DNA of 64,000 nucleotides from Eumeta japonica (taxonomy: Eukaryota > Arthropoda > Insecta > Lepidoptera > Psychidae). The translations under genes and the position numbers were made by a program. The notes beneath the pieces were generated by a model. That model did not search any database. It was not told where the DNA came from and saw nothing but the letters and a program-made list of their open reading frames with translations. This document shows positions 1-12,289 of this stretch, one piece after another (positions within the stretch are counted from its first letter, which is position 1; every line of letters starts with the position of its first letter). The stretch spans positions 1 to 64,000 of the forward strand of contig BGZK01001402.1 of NCBI GenBank assembly GCA_005406025.1. The letters are read 5' to 3'.

Positions 1-1600
1 TGATTGGCTTGATCAGGCGACTACTGCCTTATGCACACTCAAAGGGAAATGTCATATTCTTTGTACAAAAACATCCGCTTAAATTTAGTAATCGGTAAAT
101 ATCCGTTTTCTTCGTCGACTTACGCACGTCCAGTACATCTTTCGCGATACGATTGTGTAGTCACCAGAATCAGATCAAACTCAGTTAGCCACTGTTTTTG
201 AGGCATTATACAATAATATAAATAAATTGACTACAATTGCATAATTATAATATAAAAATGTTATCGTCTAATAAATTATTATTTATAAAGAAATAAGATT
301 ATGCTACAGAGAAATTCGGTGACCTTCGACATGACGGGTCACCCTTACTTCAGCAAGTCTATACTGCACTCCCAAACCACCAGTTCGGTGATAGTACCGC
401 TACGTACACCCACGATAACGTAACAGATTACCACTGACTATATTTATTTATTTTTTTAACTTCAAGGACAGTGGTTAAAATAGTTTTACCATAAAATACT
501 GTAGCGTTATCATAATATATAATTATTTAACGATAAATAAATAAATCGTTTATTTTAATCTACACAATTCTAGAGTACTGTACAGTACGGCGCATAAAAT
601 ATGAACAAACGATATGGATTTTTATATATTAGATATACTTAAATTTGAAAACAGCTACCTTCAAGTTTCTCGCTCGTTCTTCTTGAGAGAAAACTGCTTT
701 ACGAGCGAGTGGTAAAATGGCAAAGTAACAAAATAATGAATTACAATATTTTAAACTTAATGTATTTTCATTGTAATTTCTAATGTATGATACAAAGATA
801 TAGTTGCACAGACGTATTCCTCGCCGAGTTTCGGTATTCGGGATCTTCATTCAGTGAACAGCGCCGACAGGACTGTGTACTCGATCAAATTTTCAATTAC
901 TTTGTTCACGTCTCTCGTATGCACTCACTTTTATATTTCTAATCACTTTAGATTCACTTGCTCGTTTTTGTTACTATCGAGACCTCTATGTTCGGGCAGG
1001 AGAGCCGATCGACCCCTTTTTTTGAAATTCTTTTAGCGGTACCGAGCACGATGGCCGGATGCTTTACATGCCACCTTCATAACTCACTTATTAAAATGTC
1101 TTTGGATTTGATAAAATCTGAAACAAAAATAATTTGCAAACGAACTAAACTAACCGACATAGGGCACAGAATCAGCAAGTTCAAGTAGCAAGAGGCAGCC
1201 ATATTGATCGTGGAACACGTTTGTTGGGGAAAAAGTTTCCGGAGTGACGGCCACAAACCGGACGCGGCGACATGAGACGACATCCCACCGTGTGGAGTGC
1301 TGAGCTGGTGAGGGTCGGGGCCACCGTTATTCGTAGGTCGTAGGTCACGGAAGGCGTGAAGCGAATGGAGAGGCTCATGTCCCTAAGTCCATCGGTGGAA
1401 GTCGAAAGGCTGAAACGAAAGAACTAGGGTTTCTGCTGATTCTTTTTTCTGTTTTAATATTAATTTTTCATTTGTATAATATATATGAACTGTTTCGTTT
1501 TTAAATATGTATACCTATAAATACGTATAAAGTATTTAATATAAATTATATTAGCTAATTATTCATTTCAAACAACGCATTTGTTTGAAATGGATAATTA
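1..1600. other. No gene recognised; AT-rich with one GC-richer stretch
   Basis: There is no splice-supported exon here. Open frames at 854-1378 are short, lie on both strands and look like by-products of the GC-richer stretch 960-1430. That stretch may itself be an old repeat, since it has no coding periodicity I can see. A dispersed repeat lies at 661-716. Confidence 0.5.
661..716 (-). repeat. Short dispersed repeat, copy 1 (inverted relative to 58985-59040)
   Basis: The reverse complement reads ACCACTCG..., GCAGTTTTC..., AAGAAGAACGAGCGAGAAAC. It matches 58985-59040 on the + strand with a few substitutions. A fragment TTAAGAAGAACGA also occurs near 23840. Family unknown. Confidence 0.6.
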
Positions 1601-1605
1601 AAAAA

Positions 1606-1932
1606 AATAATAACATTAAAAAAATTAAAATCGCCTTTAAAAACCTATTTAAATATTTTTTAAACAGACTTCACGAACGACTAATCAGTTGTTTCTGGAG
1701 TCGGTTCCAGCTAAAGCAAGGCAAAAAAACATATAATACATAGTAATTCATGAATATGAAATGTTAAATATTAAGTCAAAAAGAGATCTTCTTCTTCTGA
1801 AAAGACACAGCTGTGTCTAATTTATCTTTAACTGGAACAGACTCTAAAAATAACTGATAAGTCGTTTTTTGAAGTCTGCTTAAAAAAATATTTGTTTAAG
1901 TTTTTAAGGCGGTTTTTATTATTATTTTTTTT
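1606..1932. repeat. Foldback element with arms of about 110 bp
   Basis: The left arm (about 1606-1716) is the diverged reverse complement of the right arm (about 1826-1932). Matching blocks include AACAGACTTCACGAACGACTA against the reverse complement of GTCGTTTTTTGAAGTCTGCTT, and GGTTCCAGCTAAAG against CTTTAACTGGAACAG. A spacer of about 110 bp separates the arms and has no coding content. This looks like a MITE or foldback transposon; no target duplication could be fixed in the A/T-rich flanks. Confidence 0.65.
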
Positions 1933-2424
1933 TATTTTATTTTACATTTTTAGTTATGGAGTGATTATAATTTTATAATTCATTTAGTTATTTTACATGT
2001 GGATTAGCCGTGGTTAATAAAATCGCCAGGCGTCTCCTTCACCTTTGTACGGAACAAATGGAGAAGCAGTTCTGCTCCCGAATCAATTGTCTACTGGTTA
2101 TTATTCTAGGGTCTTTACATTCTTAGTTGGAGTGCGACTACCAAATTATCCTTAAACAAACTATATAAATTATACTTGTTCTTTATAATATAAAAGTTCT
2201 ACAATTCAAGCAGATTACATTTTCACTCACTTTCATGTTAAACTAAATCATTGTGTTTCCAATGTCATCGCTAAGAGCTGTGATGCGTTCCTGCTACGAC
2301 TGTCAAGTTGGAGTTAAAAATGAATGAAAATATGTTGGTAGATAAATAAGAATGAAATTTAATGTGTACTCGATTGTATTAATAGCCCTTGAAGTGTAGT
2401 TTTCCTGGTAACAAACCGCAGTAT

Positions 2425-2765
2425 TATCGCTTAACTCCTAAGCGTTGAGGAGTGCTGTGGCTTCCATCATCACTTCAGCAGTATGATATGATACCTACCA
2501 TATGCAAAAATTTAAACAGCTAAAAAGAAAAACTCAGAAACACTGTTCGTACCTATAATATTTAAGGGTTTCCCTGGATTTTCCTGAAGTCTCATCATCA
2601 GATCTTGACTTGATGACTATGGGACCACCTCGAGAGTATACCCTCTCAAACAAAAAAAAAATTAAGTCGGTCCACAATTGACGAAATTACCGCTGAACGT
2701 GAATAAAAGAAATACATACGGATAAACATAAGACCTCCTCCTTTTTTTGCAATCGGTTAATTACA
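2425..2765 (+). repeat. Dispersed repeat family A, + copy (LINE 3'-tail type)
   Basis: This stretch aligns with the reverse complement of 34005-34350 over its length. Shared blocks include ACCTATAATATTTAAGGG, GATTTTCCTG, TCATCATCAGATCTTGAC and ACCTCCTCCTTTTTTTGCAATCGG. The CCTCCTCCTTTTTTGAA-GTCGGTTAA type of ending is, as I recall, a common tail of dispersed lepidopteran non-LTR-derived repeats. Confidence 0.65.
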
Positions 2766-2819
2766 TTATTCACCTAGATCTATAGCGATGTTTGGAAAAG
2801 GTAAAATTTTTAATTTTTA

Positions 2820-3890
2820 ACTTTTCGCTATGAGAATTGATAAATTTTCATGAATTGGTTAGACATTTTTTTTAGTCCGATTTTTGAAAATTGGTTTTTG
2901 ATTAAAACTTGACGTTTTAGGGTCCATCGAATTTATTTTCATCATGTTTTGAGTTATGTCTCTATATGCGTGCTTGTATGTGATGATCTTTGAACGGATT
3001 AACTGATCGAAACGTAGTTTGCAACATTTCAAAATGTGGTCCACTGAACTTAAACATCCTGATAATTTCAACTAATTCTATCCGGTGAATTTAGTAAAAT
3101 CTTTAAAATAAGTTATTGCTATAAATTAAATTTTTACTGCTCTACGTATCGATAACAAAATCTAATCAGCTTTTCTCTTTAAGCAATTGCTTCAATTATC
3201 GCAATTTATATAAAAAAATTACATGCACATTTTTTAAAGTGTTTTTTACAATGTTCCTTAACCTACTTTGCTTATAACTTCGAAAACCTCTTCTACTTAA
3301 AAATAAAACAACATCGATTGTTACAAGCTACATCAAAATTGGTTTGTTTGGTCGTGAAATGGTTAGTAAAATACTCGAAAAAAAATGTTTTTCCAAAATA
3401 ACTTGTGAAATTTTTAATGGATTGATGATAGGTCCTAAATCATCGTTTTTTGCTTAAAGAAACGGCGTCGACCGCCACGAAGCGGGTCGACGTCGAACAA
3501 CGCGTCCGAAAGGTATCTCAGTAGAAATATAAAAAAAAGCGTTAATAAATTTTAATTTTGAACTTGAAGTACTCAAAACACAATATAACTATATTTTTGA
3601 ATATAGTACACTTCGAAAAAGCACTATAGTTTTTTAGTTTTGAACGATTTAAGCTCGAAAGTAACAAGTTATTTCAGGGACGGCAGGCAGGGTCAATCGT
3701 CTTTGGAATTTTTGAATTTGAAAAGCTGAAAAATTTATAGACAACTGTATTTTCGAACTCAAGGAGCTCAAAGATAAATATCATAGTGAAAAGTTTTAAG
3801 GATGGTCTGCAATGTCAAGCGCTTTTCACATTTTTTCGTTTAAATCTAAGGAACTACTGTACCATTCTACAAATTCTTCCGCTGATAAAA
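2820..3890 (+). repeat. Dispersed repeat family B, copy 1
   Basis: It shares an ordered series of blocks with 24080-26830. These include TTGACGTTTTAGGGTCC, GATCGAAACGTAGTTTGC, GTGGTCCACTGAA, CATCGATTGTTACAAG with TCAAAATTGGTTTGTTTG, TCCAAAATAAC...GATTGAT, AACGCGTCCGAAAG, and TGAACGATTTAAGCTCGAAAGTA...GACGGC. No open frame survives. Unclassified and old. Confidence 0.6.
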
Positions 3891-6268
3891 AACGATATTA
3901 TCTGTAAAAGCTATTGGTTATTTTTATTTTGTATAATTTTGTATGTTTGACTCTACGTTTGTACACACTCCTATATATGTGGCTCCATAATAGTTGACTG
4001 AATTTGGTTGTAGTTTTCCGTGCCATATTAGAAGAGGCTTGAGTTAGTATTTTGTATTTGCTTGACTAGTATTTCATTCTGACTTCGCCTGCATCCTTAA
4101 TAGTTTTGTGACGTCCACCCGATTTCGATCAGTGTCTTTGCATGCACATCTTACAGTGTTGCAAATACGTGGTAGTTGATTTGGCCATATGGTTAGATGG
4201 AGAGACGGATAGATATATTCATAGGTGGATAGCTGGATGGAAAACTGGGAACGGGATAGAAAAAAGAACGTTATTAGAATTGAGAACGAGACCAGCATAG
4301 GAAGAAATTACATCGATACCAGGATTGGTATCAGGTTCATGATTGAAAGAAAGAATAATTAGTACAGAAAATTATGGAATTCATTCTACATACACCCAAG
4401 CGTGCGGAATTGCGGGTGAAAATTAGTAAGAAATAAATAAAAAAAAACAAAATGTTTCAAATAATAATTTGGAGTTACACCTCTTTGTAAATGGATTACA
4501 AGAGGTAATCGAACCTAAAATAATTCAGATTCTTTTGAATCTAGCACTGATCTTGAATAATACTTACAGACTCAGGAAATTATATTTAGAGTTGTCAATT
4601 AATGTTAAATACTAGATTTTTATAAATAACTTAATTAATGAACGACAAAGCCCTATTTCCAGTACATTAATGAACGTCTGAAGATACCCTCGTTTTGGCA
4701 AAAACCACCTGCAAATGCGAACGAACGGCTCGTTACATTAACGGGTACGTGATTGTAAGTAATAGCTTTTCCCGGATAGCCCCAAATCGAACTCCGATTA
4801 AAGATTAAGACGAAAAACAACCATTTGTACTAATCTGCTTCGAGATAGGGCGCGGCGGCCGCCCGCGCCGGTATCGTACCTACTTAATTAACACCGTGCG
4901 GGAACGATATTTTACGTGTTGGTCGTAATAACGAAAAATTACAAAATTACAACCGATCAACGTCACCTTGATAACTGACGTCCACCCGCATGCCGCGTTA
5001 AACTAAGTGAAGGTGTCGATTTCATCGAGTTCATGTTTAGGGATCTGAGCCAAATGACAAAAACGCAACCCTTATAGTTTCATTGCTGTCCGTCCGTAAC
5101 TCAAAGGGATTTTAATCAAAAATTACAAGACGTCTATTGATGAAATTTATAGTGTATTTATCTTGTGTAAGTCGCCACTTAATTTGATGGTTAAATAACA
5201 AAAATAAATATTTCTAGGGGGGCATATCGTATATGTAACAGAAGCTGAAAAATTTTTTTTTCAGCAAACATCAGCGAGTGACACATATTCATACAGTTAT
5301 TTTAAAATACTAAGGTTTTTAAGCAATTTTTCTGATTAAGTGAATAATTTCGGAATTAATCGCTCCGAAAGTTGCAGAAATTGTTCCCCTCTATATTTTT
5401 TTAAATCGTATGTTCAAAAAATGTAAAAAACTAGTGAAGTTAACGCTTAATAAATGCTTTCAACGAAAATTACCTTAAACATGGTCGGATATACTGTTTT
5501 TCAGATTTTGACGAAAAACTGTGTTCTAAAACATAAGGACTTAAGTGCCATGAAGATACGCTCCTTTGCTGATGCACCTTAAACTAGTTTAATAGTAATA
5601 GTCGACATACCAATTTGTTTTTCTAGTTATAGGCGATTAAAGTGCTTATAAATACTTTGTGAAGAAATATGAAAAAAGTGTAACAACATATTTTTTTAAT
5701 GCATTTCTTTGTAATAATAGCTCCGGAACCCTATAGTGATCATGGTCCGACATGCTCTTGGCCAGTTTCTTTTTTCATTTATATGAGCCAGAGTTTTAAA
5801 AAATATTTATCGAAATATTATAATTGATTTCCCATTTTTTTTTCCAAGTGTTTGCTAATTATAAAGGCACTGCATTAACAACTCTGGAACTTTAGATTTG
5901 GGCAAGAAGTTTGAGTCTGAGGTTGAGCAACGGGATTTTGGTCACATCTTTTGGGGCCGCATCCTAAAAGAAATAAATTTGTAGTTTATCCTATTTCCGT
6001 CTTAAGCCTAAGCTTCCATATATGTTCTACGTCTACAATCAGACGTCTTCTTTGCGGATTTAATAAAAGTAGTAAACAATTTTGTCTTTTGGTTCTATTT
6101 TTCTACACCATAGGTCTTATAATAATAAGAACTTTTTAAATCTTGTTATTTGTTAATGTTCAATTAAATACGACGGTAATATAATTTTTAATACCTTTGT
6201 GTAGGTTCTCGTTTATGTTCTATTTATCCATCTATTAACCGATGAAGACTTAAAGAAATGATAGATAG
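3891..6268. other. No gene recognised; contains one GC-rich island (4640-5050)
   Basis: AT-rich on both sides. From 4640 to 5050 base composition changes, with less low-complexity A/T and a GC core at 4850-4871 (GGCGCGGCGGCCGCCCGCGCC, near-palindromic around GCGGCCGC). The rest of the island reads like ordinary unique sequence with no frame. It is a candidate regulatory island. Confidence 0.4.
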
Positions 6269-6288
6269 TATAATGATATACGAATAGC

Positions 6289-6361
<73 letters not shown>

Positions 6362-6379
6362 TATTCGTATATCATTATA
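6269..6379. repeat. Perfect 22-bp inverted repeat around a (TA)n core
   Basis: The left arm (6269-6290, TATAATGATATACGAATAGC...) is the exact reverse complement of the right arm (6358-6379). Between them is about 67 bases of almost pure TA repeat. The whole 111-bp unit can fold completely. It looks like a palindromic MITE whose centre has expanded as a microsatellite. It lies 560 bp upstream of the Gr start codon. Confidence 0.8.
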
Positions 6380-6942
6380 TTATCAATACTATATAATAAA
6401 AACTAGCTTTTTTTATCCGGTCCGAAGTTAAACACCACGAAACATATCGCTATTAGACTTTTTATACTTTCTCTCATAAGCCGTCAAACTCAACGATCGC
6501 TGCTGGTATTGAATATAACGAATGAAAACTGTACGAAAATAATTGAAATTCCATAATAATATTATAGATCTCATCAAATGTAAGGCGTCAGACTATTCGT
6601 CAGACTTATGTGTTTCTTTTCTGTAAGGATAATTAATCGTAAAGATTTTTCTAATTTCCGCTTTTATATCCGGCAAAAGCCTATTTTGGCAAATACAGAA
6701 AACATTGTGAAAATCGATAAATTTCTTGACCAAAATACTCGATTGTGTGTATTGAAAATTAATTTGCGTAACATCACAAGTACGCCTAATGGTATAGAGC
6801 ATTAAACGTATCACCTGTCAGACGTCCTGTCGATCGGTTTCAAGAAAACGAATTACGTTAAAACTGCGACCACGGAAAGATCGATAGGGCCGACCGGGGG
6901 CACGCAGTTCTCGGGCCGCGCTCGGCGACGCGACACCGCAAA

Positions 6943-7713
6943 ATGGCGTCTTTGGAGAATTTTAATAGCGACATACTCGACGATGATTTCGTCAAGATTT
7001 TCAAGCCTTTGCACTGCGTGCAGGCCCTTTTGGGCACCGTCCGCGTCCGCATCCAGCACAAGTACATTTCGAGCACTTCTATCTCACAGAGAATCTATTC
7101 GGCCATGTTGGCCGTCGTGACTCTGCTTTATACTTATTACGTACTCATGCCATTCAAAGAGTTCTCACTTTTTTCCATAATTTACAGTTTTCAGTTCTCC
7201 ATGTTCAGTACTTGCTATTTGTTAAGCATTATATCAAACGCGTTTTGTAAACGAGACAGCAATCCAAAGATATATCTATTCTTACAAAACATCGATCGAA
7301 TACTGAAAACGCCGTTCAAGGCCCAGCTCAATAACGGCCAATTTAAATTGAACTGCGCCTTCAGCTGTGCAACCATCGTGTTATACCTCCTGTTCACAAT
7401 CTACCAGCATTATCGATCCGGTTGGCTTTGTACATTGCTATTGCAATATTTTAATACATTATTAATTTTTAATGAAGACTTCGAAATTTTGAACTTTCAA
7501 GCTATATTATATTTTATTGGTAAACGCATACAGTATGTGAACACCGAAATGGAAGCTTACATTTTTAACAAGAAAAACAGAACAACGGGTTATAAGGGTG
7601 GCGAAATAAAGGTCAAAAGTAAGTCGACAGAACGTAACATCGGCGACTTCTACAAAGCCTACATGCAAATTTTACAAGCCTTTAATTTTTCTAAGAAGTG
7701 CTATCAAAAATGC
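6943..7713 (+). CDS. Gustatory receptor, exon 1 of 3 (codons 1-257)
   Basis: This is the first exon of an insect chemoreceptor of the gustatory receptor (7tm_7) family, an inverted seven-transmembrane ligand-gated channel subunit in taste neurons. Joined to 11958-12108 and 15038-15273 it encodes 385 residues, a normal family length. The start is the first ATG after an in-frame TAA at 6859-6861; it has A at -3 and G at +4. Hydrophobic segments lie near residues 51-69, 74-98, 138-154 and 161-192, with a charged Lys/Arg/Glu-rich stretch at about 203-232 before the splice. The exon ends AAA TGC followed by the donor gtgagt (phase 0); the frame runs on only nine codons into the intron. The 5' flank (6885-6940) is GC-rich. 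There are no internal stops or frameshifts, so the gene looks intact. The family is clear; the subfamily and ligand (bitter, sugar or other) cannot be told from the sequence alone. Confidence 0.92.
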
Positions 7714-10700
7714 GTGAGTACAAAAATATATGTATATAGATAACGTATGTAACGTATAGCTAGTTTGTCCCAATAGCCTTTTCAATGTGGACATAGAATT
7801 TTGATACCGATACTATTCCCCTATTCCGATCACAATCCTAATTGCGATTCCCATACATCTTATAATCTTTTAATTTTGCATTATTGATGAAGGTCCCTGA
7901 TATTCCCTCTAAGACACAGCAATATGGGTTGTTTTAAGTTTCAATACTGGTTCGATTCCAATAACCCAGCCCGTGCAAATTTTCATGAGGAACTGTTAAT
8001 TAAACCCCTGATGTGTGAAAATGAAATAAGTAAACAAATAAAATAGTTTCCGCACTTGCATTTTATTTCTTAATATCAAGGCATGTGAAAAAGAATAAGA
8101 GCTTTATTTAAAAACTACGGTAAAACTAATTGTTTACAAAAGACTCTTTACAAAATGAGTACAATAAAGACATTGAAATATATGTTTGACTCAAATGGGT
8201 ATTTCCGGTTACTTAAGTTAAAATAGTAATTCATTAAGAACGTGTGGTAAATTTCTTTTGAAACCAAAATCATTTAGTGATACAATATCGTTTATTGCAT
8301 GCGTTAAGCGCGAGCGTAGGTATGCTTCTACTGTCGCCTGAAAATCCCGTCTAAATTGGTTGTGACCACGATAACTAAAAAACTATTTAACTTTTAAACT
8401 TAATTTCTTTTTCAATCTCATCACTAATCGATTGGGAATAACTATATTGAAAACCATAGCTTGATATAGTACGGATTAGCTGTAATTGAATTTTTAACTC
8501 GCTGTTATTCATGTTTTGATCTGTTATTTCGCTTAAATATCTGAAATGGAGATTGAAATGAATATTTTATGTTTTTGTAATTGCCAACAGATGGCGGTAG
8601 TAATATCAAAAATAAAACAACTATTTTCGCCCGACGATACGCTGTACGATTTAGTTCAACTGTTTAGTTTTAAGGCGCGCGCGCAGGGTGCCCGGGTTCA
8701 AATCTGTCTTAGAATTTGTTTTTTGGTTTTAATTGCTTTCAAACGTTTTATTTAATTCCAAAGTTATTTTTTATGTGATTAGTAATACGTTTATATTAAC
8801 AACAATCATTGTATAATAATTTTAATTAGTGATTTTGGGAAGTTTTGAAGAATTTCAAAAAAGGATTTCTGGTGAAAAGCTCATATATTATCATTAACCT
8901 CTAATTTAAATAACATACGTATGTCACGAGCGCTTAAAGCATTCACATTTGGTTATACCAAATTTCTTAATAATGTGTACAAATACCTAATTTGTATAAT
9001 ATTTAGTTGTAAGGTATTAATAGTTTTGACATTATTAAATTTATTTGCAAAATTAATAATCATCATATTTTTATTTCATTACTTTTATGAATAAATAATA
9101 CCTTTTTATTCGTTTCAGTTATTACGTTCTACTGCAGCAGTATTTTTCAATTTACTTTTGATCGTTGAAACGTTTATTTTACTTGGAAAGGTAGGTACAT
9201 TCATATAATAATCTGCATGGTTTTCGTGTCCACAATCAAAGAATGATGTTTGGTGCACTATGTTTTGTGAATTTGTTTTCCATTTCTGCCTCTCAAAATA
9301 TTTTCCGTCAACGACTTCATTTTCAAATTTTTTTATTTCTGTAGTAATGAAGCAAAATATGTTGAAATTTATATAATATATTTGTGAATTTATCATTCAG
9401 TCAATAAAAATATATCTATAGAAATCTAAACATATTCTCTTAAAACAAAAACAATGTTCTAGAATATAATATTTAGGCTACAAAAATAGATTACACTACA
9501 AATTAACTGACTTAGCTAGAAGATATAAGTATTTGTTTTACAAATATTCCACCACTGGTCTGGCGTGTTCCAAAAGTACCCATCACACTAACAGCATTGC
9601 CACGTTGAATAGCGACATATAGAGTTTGGAACAGGCAATATTCAAAACGGGCGTCGCCCTCTTTGTCCGCGAGACTTTTGGGTAAATGCTTTACGATGGA
9701 TTGTGCCTCGGTACTTCAAGAGCCAGCTGTTTCCACAGCGATCGGAATAAAAGATATGTGCTCTTCAGAATGCTGTGTTTCAAATGTTTTTGTTTGGCGG
9801 TGCGTTCGGCCCCTGAGGCTGATGCGTTTGTTAACACGGGAATTTGCCAGAGCTACGTTGACTACTCAGCCAATCATATACTTTGGTCTCTACAGTTGAG
9901 CCGCAAATCCACAAGTGTGGTTCGTAGATAGTGCAGTTCAACCAAAGTGCCACAATCATTCAAAGAGTGTTGTCGTTCAGTAATGTGGCATAGTTGAGTG
10001 AAGGCAGCGCACGCAAACGTGATTCAGATACTAAGATAAGAGTACCTCTCAGCCTAGCTTTTTTATTAGTTTTCTTTAATAGCCGCTCGCAAGTGGTTTG
10101 GTACCTATTTGATCCCAAAAGCGCTATCTACCTGAAAGTTCCGGATTGTTAAGGTCTGGATGAATTGATGACCAAGCAGTAAGTGTAACAGTTTCAAAGG
10201 GAATTTTGAGTTGGGTGATTTCATGCGAGTTGACATTGACAGCCAGTTAAGCCACCTCTCGAACAAACCCAAGGAAAACAGGCAGGCCAATATCGTATAA
10301 AGTCGTCAGATACCCAAACTGTCGTAACTTATCTGCGAAGTTGCCTGGACTCGCTGGTTACGATGCTGAGCGACGTTGAGGATATTTTCGACAGTCCCTC
10401 TCAAAGTGTCGTCGATTTTAATAGAGTGTGAAAGATTAATTTTAAATAATTGTCATATCTTTATTACCGTCACCGATAGCCTGTCGTATTTTAAATGATA
10501 CGTATTTATCTGCGTATCAACCACATATAATAAATATGTGGTTGAGATGAATTTGTATGTCTCATATTGCGAAGCGTTTGAGTTGTGCTTTATTCGCAAC
10601 TTGTGATGGTTGACCATTTTCTGGATTTAAATTCCTTCTATTATATTCGTGTTTCTTTAGTAGAATAATGTGAGTACACAGATATCATAAAAAAACACTA

Positions 10701-11957
10701 CTATTATTGTATTTCATATTTCCAAACACATTTATCGTTTAATATAAAAAAACATCTTATTAAAAAAAATCATGGACATCAAGATGTCTTTGTTTATGGG
10801 TTCTGTATGTTTTCACGATTCACGATAACAGCCAAAAAAATTCGTGTATTGGGAAAATGGGGCCTAATAAAAAAAATATCTTTATAAATTTTCCATATAT
10901 AGTGTGTAAATAAATATCACCGTGTCACTCGTCTTTATGATAGAACTTAATTTTGTTATTTATAATAATATTAACAGTTTCAATTTGTAAAAATTTAGCC
11001 TGTTTCTTAAAATACAACATAAACAACTTAGTATGGAAAATAAATCAAGCGCCTTATGACTTCAATGCCACCTCAGTGCGCGCGCACTTTTGCAATAATT
11101 TACAACTAAATTAATGACTTTTAACGTCAGATCGTTACAAAAATGGAACTTAGGTAAAAAGATTAATGTTACTTACCACCGGTACTGTATCCACATTAAG
11201 CGTACACTTAAATAGTATCCAAATATTCATTGCTTCAAAAATACTCACATATTTGTGATGCAAATTGCAGTTGCGTTGTTTAACAAAAAAATTTATACTC
11301 ACAAAACATTTGTTTATTTATTAATTATCAGTACTACACTATTAGTTCCAATAGACACATTAAAATAGTAGTTATGTTTAAACAAGAGAATGCATCTTTT
11401 CACCTTAAAACACGCCGTCCGTTGTGGCGCGGCGAGGGCGGCGCGGGCGCCGCTCACGTGCACCCGATACCATCAGTGAAATCGAGTTGTAGCGATAACT
11501 CACCGAGCTTTTTCGTAAGCACACGTGTAGGAATTTTACAGGTCAGTGCATTAATAATTAGCAAAAGTTACTGGTAATTGTTGTCGTTATATTTACTATG
11601 TTTATTGTAATTAGAATAAGATACTCTATAATGGAAAAAAGTGGCACGGTGTTGTTAATTTACATACTTATACAGTATGTTTGATATACCTGGTTAATTA
11701 GCAGTCCATTTTGATGTTGTTTTGAGGAAACAATTCTTTGATGTATAAGTTGTATATAGGCTGCTAATCTAGTCAAATGTAATGGCCGTATATACATGCC
11801 CATCAATTCAATATGCTACTGAAAACTATAAAAGTATTTACAGCTAGAGAAAAACAGATACGAATAGCACACGATACAATAAATCTGAAGACGAGTATTT
11901 GGAAAATTGTATGCAGCGATTTAGTAAGCTTTGTATTTAATTATTTGTTTCAAACAG
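7714..11957 (+). other. Gr intron 1 (phase 0, 4.2 kb)
   Basis: The intron is bounded by gtgagt and TTTCAAACAG. It is mostly AT-rich sequence without coding signal, and it contains a LINE remnant (9540-10440, - strand). A short GC-rich stretch lies at 11410-11475, and a small hairpin with 11-bp arms at 10518-10544. No further receptor exon was found, and the phases of exons 1 and 2 do not require one. Confidence 0.85.
9540..10440 (-). pseudogene. LINE remnant (non-LTR retrotransposon C-terminal region) in Gr intron 1
   Basis: On the - strand, broken frames give in order: KARLRGTLILVSESRLRALPS (about 10050-9985); a cysteine-rich piece (CTIYEPHLWICGS, about 9925-9880); KSRGQRGRRP (about 9680-9650); and near 9640-9545 LYVAIQRGNAVSVMGTFGT, continuing with RQTSGGIF. 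These resemble the C-terminal part of a LINE ORF2, after the reverse transcriptase core, that is abundant in Lepidoptera. Several frameshifts and stops make it dead. The clade cannot be set without a search. Confidence 0.6.
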
Positions 11958-12108
11958 GATGTGAACTTCTCGATGATCGTGACTGCATCGTGGTTTGCCG
12001 TTCAGCTGATCATACGGGTCGTCATCATAGGATTAACTTGCGAATATTTTAATATTCAAATCAAGAAGACGCGCCAAATCTGTCAGAACTTTTATAACTG
12101 TGAAGACC
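11958..12108 (+). CDS. Gustatory receptor, exon 2 of 3 (codons 258-307 plus one base)
   Basis: The acceptor is TTGTTTCAAACAG and the donor is ACC|gtaagt. The exon is 151 nt, so it enters in phase 0 and leaves in phase 1. It encodes a hydrophobic segment (about residues 262-283, including WFAVQLIIRVVIIGL) followed by an amphipathic, Lys/Arg/Gln-rich helix (IKKTRQICQNFYNCED). This is the usual layout of the penultimate membrane segment and intracellular loop of insect gustatory receptors. The length of about 50 codons and the phases match a common lepidopteran Gr exon pattern, as I know it. The frame joins exon 1 and exon 3 without stops. Confidence 0.9.
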
Positions 12109-12289
12109 GTAAGTTATATTATTATCAAATAATTTTAGTAAGCTAGCAGTAGACCAAAACGATGTCAAATAATTTCGCACGCTTCTTAAAAACTTCTTAA
12201 AAATGAGAAAAATATACAAAATCAATTTCCTTTAAAAAATTGTAGACGTAAAACGAGTGGAAAAATGTGGTGGAAATTATAATTTGCCA

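Noticed and set aside
1077..1378. Overlapping frames in the first 1.4 kb
   Set aside because: Short, on both strands, no splice signals, no family resemblance.
7945..7985. GGTTCGATTCC resembling a tRNA T-arm
   Set aside because: No complete tRNA fold around it.
8660..8720. tRNA-like or SINE-like B-box (CCCGGGTTCAAATCT)
   Set aside because: No A-box, acceptor stem or cloverleaf can be drawn around it; a single B-box match is not enough.
11374..11577. 67-codon open frame in Gr intron 1
   Set aside because: Composition-driven in a GC-rich patch; no splice sites that fit the Gr phases, and the receptor is complete without it.
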